DNA of 64,000 nt from Malacoplasma penetrans HF-2 (lineage in GTDB: Bacteria; Bacillota_I; Bacilli_A; Mycoplasmatales; Mycoplasmoidaceae). Where the stretch lies: assembly GCF_000011225.1 (NCBI RefSeq), contig NC_004432.1:868001-932000 (forward strand), in the 5' to 3' direction. Below, one piece after another: positions 55,612 through 64,000 of this stretch; the first letter of the stretch is position 1, and every line of letters starts with the position of its first letter. A program made the translations under genes and the position numbers. Under the pieces are notes generated by a model. It was not told the DNA's origin. It did no database searches and saw nothing but the letters and a program-made list of their open reading frames with translations.

Positions 55612-57753
55612 TTAAGAAGAAGCAAGATCAACTTTGAAAGAAAGTTCTTTAGGATCACTTGAACCACTCTCTCAGTTATAGTTGGCATTTGGTGATGCTT
55701 TTAAAACAATAGTGTAGTTGTTTGGATTTGATTCATCTTCAGTTATAGAAATACCTTCAAAAGTACAATTAAACACTCCTAGAGCTGCTGAAATTTTTTC
55801 AGAATCCAAAGTATAAGTATATGGATTTGAACTAGTATTTCTAGTTGCAAAACCTAAAGAGACTAAAGCTTCATTTACATTTGTTTTATTTGCAGGAGCT
55901 AATGCTGTAACTCCAGTTGTTGGTTTTACAAAATCAACAGTATCTTTAATACCAATGTTATAAGTGAAGTTTGTAGTATCTACCTGTAAAGATGCAACAT
56001 TACTTCCATTAGCTGTAACTCTAAGAGTTGGAACTGTTAGATTGATATTAGATGCTGGAATCTGCAAATCAACTGTAAAATTTGCTGTATATCCAGAATT
56101 AACAAATATATTCATGTGAAGTAAATCTCCACCTGTAAACCCTAATAAATTTTGAACAGTGAAAGTTGAATCACTAAATCTTAAACCTGAGCCTAATAGA
56201 ACATTATAAATTCCTTGAGAATTTCATTTTGTTTTTAAATCATTTAGTGAACTAATATTTATTTGTCCTAGAGATTGTCCATACACTGCTGAATATTGGA
56301 CTGAAGTAGATCAAGTACTATACTCTGTTCCAGTTCAAGAAGAAGTAGTTGGAAAACTACCACTTGCACTTACACTTAAATTTTCAACAGTTTTTAAATC
56401 ATTACCATTTGAAAAATATGTATCAAGATTTGCTTTAATATCTTCAGCAATTAAAGTATTAGTGCTTTTTCTAGAGCCACTTGTTCCTTCTACATCATAA
56501 ATTTTACTTAGTGGGCCTGTCAAATTTAGAGTTGTATTTAAAGCTGGTGAAATTTCACCAATATCTACATTAACATCAAAAGAAACTGATTTAGTTGAAG
56601 TTGTTCCATCTTGTCAAATAAAACCTTTATTTGCAATTGGAGTTGCATCAAGAGTTATTTTATATGATCCAACCTGTCTATTTGTAGAAGTATTTGGAGC
56701 AATTTTAGCATTAGAAAATTCTACATTATAAATTCCAAATTCTTCTTGAAGAAGTTCTTGATTTAAAACTATTGAATTATTTGTTCCAACATCTGCATAT
56801 CCTAGTTTAACCAAAATTTTATCTGCATTTGTAACTTCACTTGAACTTGCTTTTGGAGTAGATGTTGGTTGTGGAGTATTGCTTTCAGTATTATTAATAG
56901 CAATATTATAATTAAAGTTTGTAGTTGCATTTGTTGTTTGAACATCAGTTCCACTTACTGAAATTGACATGTTAGAAACATTGAAATTAATACTTGAAAT
57001 AGGAATTTGTAAATCAAAATTTCTTACACCTGAACCTAATATTTCCATTATATTAACATGAACTAAATTATTGTTTGTAAACCCCAGTTTATTTTTGACA
57101 GTATATTCAGCACTTTCATTTAATTTAGAACTATCTGATGATCTTAAAATCTCTTTAATTTTTGCATCTGTTAGTTGGTGTTTCAAATCATTTAATGAAG
57201 AAATATTTAACTGATTTAAACTAGTACTATATAAAATTTCATTTCCAGTGGTTGAACCACTTCAACCATTTGTTCCATCATATGGATTCCCACCTCAACT
57301 TGAAGTATCTGCAAAATTACCATTAACAGTAATGTTTAAATCATTAACATTTTCTAATTCTGTTGAATTATCAAATGCTTGTTCTAAATTTGTTTTAATT
57401 TCTTCTGCAATCAAATTATTTGTTTCAGATGCATTTTGAGAATTATAAATTTTATCTACTGTTCCAGATAAATTGATAGAAGATTTTAATCTTGGAACAA
57501 TAGATCCATCTTGTGGTGTTGTGTTGTTATTGTTAGAATCATTCCCACCATCATTATTTCCATTATTATCATTTGGATTACTATTATCATTACCATTATT
57601 ATTTCCACTATTATCATCAACATTTCCATTACTACTAGAAGTTTTAGTGAAAATTACATATTTGGAAACTAATGTAATTGGAACAGCAGCTGAAACTGCA
57701 AAAATTCCAATTACAGATAAAATTTTTAATAATTTGGATCTTTTGGACTTCAT
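55612..57753 (-). CDS. Two-unit P35-like surface protein, no lipobox
   Basis: 713 aa, the longest of the two-unit group because of a long Asn/Asp/Gly linker (about 42-85). N-terminal MKSKRSKLLKILSVIGIFAVS..., hydrophobic without Cys. Unit 1: INLSGTVDKIYNSQN, NNLVHVNIME, DLQIPISSINFNVSNMSISV, NFNYNIAINN, FGIYNVEFSNA, IWQDGTTSTK. Unit 2: LNLTGPLSKIYDVEGTSG, DTYFSNGNDLK, DLLHMNIFVNSG, DLQIPASNINLTVPTLRV, NFTYNIGIKD, LGVFNCTFEG, YNWESGS. AAAGG 20 nt before ATG. Upstream has TGA-TATAAAT as a possible extended -10 near 57835. No invertible cassette. Confidence 0.88.
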
Positions 57754-57986
57754 AATTTAGATTAACAATAAAACCTTTCTTGTTATCTTTAATAAACTTA
57801 AGATGATTTATCAATAAAGTTTTGAGGATTGATAAACACTCTAAACCTTATTTATATCATCTATTAAATTTTACACTTTTAAACATAAGGAAATCAAAGG
57901 TATTAGAATCTACTGAATCCAAAAATAACAATATATGTAGGTATTATTTACTATTAATTGCAAAAAATTTGTTAACTATATAATCA

Positions 57987-60065
57987 CTAAGAAGAAGCAA
58001 GATCTACTTTAAAAGTAAGTTCTCTCGATTCATTTGTTCCACTATCTCAATTATAGTTTGCATTTGGAGTTGCTTTTAATGTAATAGTGTAGTTATTAGC
58101 AGAATCTTCTTGAATAGCAATTCCTTCAAATGTACAGTTATATACTCCTAAAGCTTTAGATATTTTAGTTGAATCTAAAGTGTAAGTGTTTGGATTAGAA
58201 TTAGTATTTTTAGTAGCAAAACCTAATGAAACTAAAGCTTCATTAACATTAGTTTTATTTTCTTCAGTTAATGGAGAAACAGTAGTTGGTTTTGTAAAGT
58301 TAACTGTGTCATCAATTCCAATGTTATAGGTATAATTTGTATTTCCATTAGTAAGTGTTTGAACTCCTGTTCCATTAACTGAAACAGCTAATGCAGAAAC
58401 TGTTAAGTTAATACTAGACAATGGAATACCTAAATCAACATTAACATTCCCATATGTTGAAGTGACTCTTACACAAACATGTAACAAGTCATCATCAGTA
58501 AAACCTAATTCATTTTGAAATGCAAAAGTAGCACCACTATATGTTAACCCAGATGTTAAAAGAACATTGTAAATGCCCAGTTGATTTATTTTAGTTTTTA
58601 AATCACTTAATGAAGATATATTCAATTGTGGCAATGATGGAGAATATATTCCTACATTAGTGCTAGTAACAGTGCTTTTTCAAGTTTCATATGGTGAACC
58701 AGTTCAAGTAGAAGTAGGAAAATTCCCATTTACAGTTACAGCTAAATCAGATATGGTTTTTAAATCACTTCCATTAGAAAAGTAATTTTCTGGATTTGCT
58801 TTAATATCTTCAGCAATTACAGTGTTTGTATCTTTTCTTGTGCCACTTGTAGTTGTTGTATCAAAAATTTTACTTACTGACCCTGTTAAATTAATAGTTT
58901 GGTTTAAATCAGGTGTGATATTACCAACATCTACATTTACATCAAAAGAAACTGATTTAGCAGTAGAAGTTCCATCTTCTCACACAAATCCTTTGTTAGC
59001 AATTGGTGTAGCATCAAAAGATATTTTATATGCTCCAGATTGTCCATCTGTTGTAGTTCCACTTGGAGCAATAGAAGCATTAGAAAATACAACATTATAA
59101 ATCCCTAGTTCTTCTTGAAGAGCTTTTTGATTTAAAGTTACATTATTGTCAGAACCAATTTCTGCAAACCCTAACTTAACTAAAACTTTATTTACATCAC
59201 TAATTTCACTAGCAGTTGCAGTTGGTCTAGAAGCGATTTGTGTTGAATTAGTTTCAGTATTAATTGCTACATTATAGTTAAGTGTAGTTGTTGCGTTAGT
59301 TGTTTGGACATTATCTCCACTTACAGATATTTGCATATTAGAAATATTAAAATTAACACTTGAATAAGGGATTTGTAAATCTAAATTTTTTACACTTGAA
59401 CCAAGAATTTCAAAAACATTTATATGAATTAAATTATTACTTGTAAAACCAGGTTTATTTTTTACAGTATATTCTGCATTTGTTTTTAATTTTGAACTAT
59501 CTGATGCATTTAAAATTTCTTTAATTTTAGCATCTGTTAGTTGGTATTTTAGATCATTTAATGATGAAATATTTAGTGTATTTAAGTCTGTACTATATAA
59601 AACTTCATTTCCACTTACAGTACTACTTCAACCATTTGTTCCACTATATTCAATACCAGCCCAACTTGAATTATCTCCAAAATCTCCTTCAACACTAATA
59701 TTTAAATTATTAACACTTTTTAATTCTTCTGAATTTTCAAATGCTGAATCTAAATTATTTTTAATCTCTTGAGCAATTAAAGTTTTTGTATCAGATGAAT
59801 TTTGAGAGCTATAAATTTTATCTATTGAACCAGATAGATTAATAGATGATTTTAATTTTGGTGTAATAGTTTGGTTTTGAGGGTTTGTATTTCCACCACC
59901 ATTGTTATTGTTGTTATTACTATTACCATTAGAAGAGTTTTTAAATATTACATATTTAGAAACTAGTGCGATTGGTGTTGCTGCTGAAACTGTAAAAATT
60001 CCAGTTATTGCTAAAATCTTTCAAAATTTTCCTTTTTTTGACTTCGTATCTTTTTTTGATTTCAT
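57987..60065 (-). CDS. Two-unit P35-like surface protein, no lipobox, duplicated start
   Basis: 692 aa. The first codons are an imperfect 18-bp duplication: MKSKKD followed by TKSKKG, where the second copy's ATG has become ACG. Then KFWKILAITGIFTVSAATP..., hydrophobic without Cys. Unit 1: INLSGSIDKIYSSQN, NNLIHINVFE, DLQIPYSSVNFNISNMQISV, LNYNVAINTE, LGIYNVVFSNA, FVWEDGTSTAK. Unit 2: INLTGSVSKIFDTTT, ENYFSNGSDLK, DDLLHVCVRVTS, DLGIPLSSINLTVS, NYTYNIGIDD, LGVYNCTFEG, YNWDSGT. Extended -10 TGG-TATAAC (60168-60176). Ends in UAG; I see no clear terminator in the 230 nt before the next gene. Confidence 0.87.
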
Positions 60066-60404
60066 ACCTTAAATTAATAAAAAACCTTTCCTACTTTTTA
60101 CTTTAGATATACTAAAGTATTAAAACTGAAAAATAGAATGAGATAATTCAAAAATTAACTCCTATTTGTTATACCATATTTAACAATTTAATTATTTCAC
60201 TCTAGCAATGTGTGTAGCCACACATATTCAGACACTAATAATAAAATTAAATAAAGAAAATAAGTAATAAATTTAGTAGCTTTGTTTATTGATAAAAACT
60301 AATAATATTTTTAACACTTAATAATAGAATTAGCAGATTTGTTTAGTAAACTTTCTATTCAGATACAGTGATTTATTAGTTTAATAGAATCAATTTTTAA
60401 CCAA
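60066..60404 (-). promoter_or_regulatory. Upstream region of the 57987-60065 gene
   Basis: Extended -10 TGGTATAAC on the minus strand (60168-60176). About 40 bp upstream of it is the perfect palindrome ATGTGTG-TAGC-CACACAT (60208-60225), unusually G/C-containing for this sequence. Remaining sequence to 60404 is AT-rich with nothing recognisable. Confidence 0.5.
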
Positions 60405-60456
60405 TTAAAAACTCAAATCACTTTACTTTTTTATTGGTAAAGAAATTTGAGTTTGT
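60405..60456 (-). terminator. Terminator of the 60473-61957 gene
   Basis: AAACTCAAAT (60409-60418) pairs with ATTTGAGTTT (60445-60454); inside it CTTTAC pairs with GTAAAG. A longer two-part stem than the other terminators here. Confidence 0.82.
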
Positions 60457-60472
60457 TTTTTATAATCTTATA

Positions 60473-61957
60473 TTAATTAGGAATTCATATTTGTATAAGT
60501 TGAACTTTAGTAAATTCAGGATTTCCAGATGCTACCTCAAACCCTTGGTCTACTGTTGCAGATAGATAAACTCTTCATCTTAAACCATGTTCTAAAGTAT
60601 AGTATGAATCCTGAAACTTCAAAAATTTAAAACTAGCATTTTTTAAAATACCTAAATTTTTAGCAGTAGTATTTATTTCATCTAGTAAAGCCCTCAAAGA
60701 AGGGTCATCACTTTTTCCTTGTGCAAAGTCATCAATTCTTTTTTCCACTTGCTCTTTACTTGAAACTGTAGGTAGCCCTGAGTTTCTTCAAGCAAATGTT
60801 TGATTTTGGAATTGAGTAATATTACTTGAATATTTATAGAAGGCTGCATTTCTTTGAAGTAGTTTCACAGGGAAAGAAAACTCTTTAGAAGTTGTTCCAT
60901 CTTCAAAGCAATAATCTGCATTTGCATTACCAGTGATTGTGACTTTAAAAGTTAAATAGTTACCTTCGTTAACTGCTGAATTATCTAGTTCCAATTTAGT
61001 ATTACTAAATGTAGTATTAAATACACCTAGTGCTTTACTAACTTTATTATTGTCCAAAATAAGTTCTGATGATTCATTTTTAGAAGAAGACAAAAATCCT
61101 AAACCAGACATTACAGCACTTTCTGATGCATATCACATTTTCATGATTTCTGAAGAACCATTATATTTTGATATAGATTTGATGCCTATAGAATATTTGA
61201 ATGCAACTCTTTGTTTAGTTTCTACAACATCATTACCAGTCACTTTAATATTTAAGTTTTCAAATGAGAAATTTATATTAGAAGTTGGAATTTGTAAATC
61301 ATAGTCAGCCTTTTTGTTTGAAACTGATGCTTCAACATTAATATGAAATAAACCATCTGATAAACCAATTTTATTTTTAATTGATGGTGTAGTATTACTA
61401 TCTACATTTAAACCGGCTGCTGTTAAAGAATCTTTTAACCTAGAACCAGCATTTAGTTTAGCTTTAAAATCATCTAAAGATGAAATAGTAAAATTAGGAG
61501 AAGATGAAGAATATAATAATTTGTTAGATTCTTCAATTGTATTTCCTCAATTTCCTTTACTAACATCATAACTTTGACCTGTTCAAGCAGAACTAGATAA
61601 GTTATCTTCTACAACAACATCAAAATTTTTACCTGCTAATACTTCAGGATTTTCAAAAAATAGTGATGGGTTATCTTTTATTTTTTGAGCTAATAATTCA
61701 TTTGTTGTTTTATTTGAGCCTAAATCAAATAAATCTTCTGACCCCATCATTTGAATAGAAGATTTTAATTTTGGTGTAACTTTTGTATTTTCATGTCCTG
61801 AAGGATTAGAAGGAATTAAAGCATCACCAGATTGGTTATTAGCAAAGTTACCATTTAAAGCAGCTGAAGATAACACAGCAGCAGGAACTGCAGCAGTTAC
61901 TGTAAAAATACCAGATAATGCTATAACTTTTCCTATTTTACTTCTTTGTGTTTTCAT
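60473..61957 (-). CDS. Single-unit P35-like protein with an extra C-terminal domain
   Basis: 494 aa. N-terminus MKTQRSKIGKVIALSGIF... hydrophobic, no lipobox Cys. One P35-like unit (IQMMGSEDLFDLGSNKT, LSDGLFHINVEA, YDLQIPTSNINFSFENLNI, LGVFNTTFSNT, YCFEDGTTSKEFSFPV), diverged from the rest. It is followed by about 125 residues not found in the neighbours: LQRNAAFYKYSSNITQFQNQTFAW, a charged helix VSSKEQVEKRIDDFAQGKSDD, and a tail YTLEHGLRWRVYLSATVDQGFEV. Its Shine-Dalgarno (AAGGA, 7-8 nt) is at normal spacing, unlike the others. Promoter TTAACT-17-TATATA at 61989-62017. Confidence 0.85.
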
Positions 61958-61988
61958 ATATAGTTCCTTTTATTTAAAATGATCTCTA

Positions 61989-62017
61989 TATATAATTCTT
62001 TAGTTTAATAAAGTTAA
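61989..62017 (-). promoter_or_regulatory. Promoter of the 60473-61957 gene
   Basis: -35 TTAACT (62012-62017), 17-bp spacer, -10 TATATA (61989-61994). The same hexamers and spacing as in the invertible cassettes, but without flanking inverted cores. The remaining 62018-62305 is AT-rich and I see nothing in it. Confidence 0.6.
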
Positions 62018-62305
62018 CCTAAAATAAAAAGCTTATAAGTCAAACTAAATTAATTTAAACCTATATAAAAGAAATCAAGTTATTTACCTTTAATTTTTTT
62101 CTCTATTTTTACACCTTAATTATTATTCTTGAAATTGATTAAGTAATGATCTATTTAGGTAGCAATTATAAATAAATACATGATTATTTAGTAAGAAAAT
62201 AAATATTAACTTCAAATATATACTTTAGATATTTATTAACTATATTTTTTTACTAAAGCTTTTAAATAATTTAAATTCCTTTTAATTAATCTTCTTGTGT
62301 TGAAT

Positions 62306-62341
62306 TAAAAAACAGAGTTATTTTAATTAACTCTGTTTTTG
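62306..62341 (-). terminator. Terminator of the 62370- gene
   Basis: AAAAACAGAGTTA (62308-62320) pairs with TAACTCTGTTTTT (62328-62340). Confidence 0.88.
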
Positions 62342-62369
62342 TTTATAAAGATTAAATTTTAAGCACTTA

Positions 62370-64000
62370 TTAAGAAGCTGTTAAATTAACAGTAAATGAA
62401 AGTTCTTTAGATGTATTTGTTCCATCTTCTCAATAATAATTGTTGTTTGGAGTAGCAATTAAAGAAATAGTAAAACTTCTACTAGAACCATTAGAAACAT
62501 CTTTAATAGATATACCTTCAAAAGTACAATTAAAAACTCCTAATGCTGCTGAAATTTTATCTGGATTTAAAGTATAAGTTCCAGGGTTTGAATCAATATT
62601 TCTTGTTGCAAAACCTAAAGATACTAATGCTTCATTAACATTATTTTTATTTGCATCACTTAATGGAGTTACCCCAGTTGTTGGTTTAATAAAATCAACA
62701 GAATCATTAATTCCAATATTATAAGTAAAGTTAACTGGAACACTTTGTAAAGTAACATTATCTCCAAAACTAGCAATTTTTAAATTACTAATAATTAAAT
62801 TAATATCTGATGTTGGGATTCCAACATCAACTGTAAATGTACCTTGAGTATAAGGAGAATTTACTAATATATTTACATGGATAAGATCCCCACCTGTGAA
62901 ACCTAGTTGATTAAGAATCGTAAAACTTGCATCTCTAAATAATAGATTAGAGTCAAGTAAAAATTTACCTAGACCTATAGAATTTAATTTAGTTTTTAAA
63001 TCATTCAAAGATGTAATGTTTATTTTTTGTGAAGATGAAGAATAAATTCCTTTAAATCTTGTTGTTTTACTTCAAACTTCATAAGGTTCTCCTGTTCAAA
63101 CTGAAGTTTCTGGAAAATTACCTTCAACTCTTATATTTAGATTTTCTACAGTTTTTAAATCATTACCATTAGAAAAGTATTTGCTTAAATTTGATTTAAT
63201 ATCATCAGCAATTACATCATTTGTTCTTACTCTATTGTTGCCTGTTCCTGTATTAGCAGCAAAAATTTTACTAAATGGTCCAGTTATATTAAGAGTAGAG
63301 TTTACTGTTGGAGTTATTTCTCCAACATTTACTCATACTTCAAAAGTAATAGTTCTGACAGTATTTTGTCCATCATCTCAAACAAAATCTCCATTAGCAA
63401 TTGGAGTTGCTTGAAGAGATATTTGATATAACCCAGATTTACCATTAGTTGTAGTTCCGCTTGGAGCAATAGAAGCATTAGAGAACTCTACATTATAAAT
63501 TCCCAATTGCTCTTGGATAGCTTTTTGGGTTAAAACAATTTGGTTTCTTGTTGTAACTTCAGCAAGTCCTAATTTAACCAAAATCTTATTTGCATTAGTA
63601 ACTTCACTTGCACTAGCAACTGGTGTAGAAGCAGGATTCATGAAATAACTTTTTGGTGCTAAAGAAACATTATAGTTAAAGCTTGCTACTGCACTAGTAA
63701 GTGGTTTAACATTATTTCCACTTACTGAAATAGACATATTAGAAATATTCAAATTTATACTTGATGTTGGAATTTGCAAGTCAAAATATTTTGTATTTGA
63801 TCCAAGAATTGCAATCACATTAACATGAAGTAAATTATCATTTGTTACTGCAGGTTTATTCTGAATTGAATATATTGCATTTTGGTTTAATTTAGAACTG
63901 TCAAATTCTCTAATAATTTCTTTAATTTTTGCATCATTATCTAATTGTGTTTTCAAATCATTTAAAGAAGAAATGTTTAACTGACCAAATTTAGAACTAT
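62370..64000 (-). CDS. Two-unit P35-like surface protein, 5' end beyond the window
   Basis: At least 543 aa; start, signal and linker lie past position 64000. Unit 1 C-terminal part: ISSLNDLKTQLDND, DNLLHVNVIAILG, DLQIPTSSINLNISNMSISV, NYNVSLAP, LGIYNVEFSNA, FVWDDGQNTVR. Unit 2: LNITGPFSKIFAANTG, SKYFSNGNDLK, GGDLIHVNILVNS, DVGIPTSDINLIISN, NFTYNIGINDS, LGVFNCTFEG, YYWEDGTNTSKELSFTVNLTAS. The order and length match the two-unit genes on its left. One odd point is that the NYNVGI-type block of unit 1 is degenerate (NYNVSLAP). Confidence 0.87.

Noticed and set aside
230-64000. Apparent fragmentation of most genes into short pieces
   Set aside because: Pieces join in the same frame through TGA at Trp positions. 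Only 46220-46222 (TAA) and the shift near 54757-54779 remain as real breaks.
1-64000. Site-specific recombinase gene for the cassettes
   Set aside because: No tyrosine or serine recombinase motifs in any reading frame that I examined; the enzyme must be encoded elsewhere.

Overview
The window looks like Malacoplasma (Mycoplasma) penetrans or a very close relative. It is AT-rich, and UGA must be read as Trp: almost every protein has in-frame UGA at positions where its family has W, and several genes only become full length under code 4. The dominant proteins are the P35-type surface lipoproteins (signal MKIKKIKLLKAL..., lipobox ...SSC) known from that species. All genes that I can support lie on the minus strand, so transcription runs right to left. 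Coordinates below were worked out by hand with UGA=Trp.

Region 1 (1-13,675) holds eight single-unit P35 paralogues of 361-439 aa, interrupted by a DIP1984-like gene and a flavodoxin. Seven of the eight, plus a gene just outside the left edge, are preceded by a ~160-bp invertible promoter cassette: two inverted 12-bp cores of form TAA-N6-TTA around 133-136 bp that carry an extended -10 promoter. Seven cassettes point away from their gene (inferred OFF) and one, at 9218-9376, points toward its gene (inferred ON). Promoter inversion in this family is already described for M. penetrans. What looks less explored is that each cassette has its own private 6-bp core centre and that inversion also moves a terminator stem.

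Region 2 (13,676-27,212) is housekeeping and metabolism: a lipoprotein, a folD-thyA-DHFR folate/dTMP operon, an alcohol dehydrogenase-pyruvate decarboxylase pair (pyruvate to ethanol), lon with a CIRCE operator, trigger factor, an APC permease and a polytopic membrane protein.

Region 3 (27,222-50,569) is a tandem duplication, about 11.75 kb per copy, of a three-gene operon of giant lipoproteins (about 1250-1310 aa, all related). Genes run C-B-A in the direction of transcription. The second copy's B gene carries a UGA-to-UAA change at codon 155 and is called a pseudogene.

Region 4 (50,826-64,000) is a second P35-like cluster. Its genes are mostly about 690-715 aa and contain two P35 units in tandem. 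Their N-termini have a hydrophobic segment but no lipobox cysteine, and their upstream regions have fixed promoters without the 12-bp inverted repeats. One gene is broken by a single-base frameshift, and the last runs off the right edge. No IS element, recombinase, tRNA, rRNA or CRISPR array was seen.
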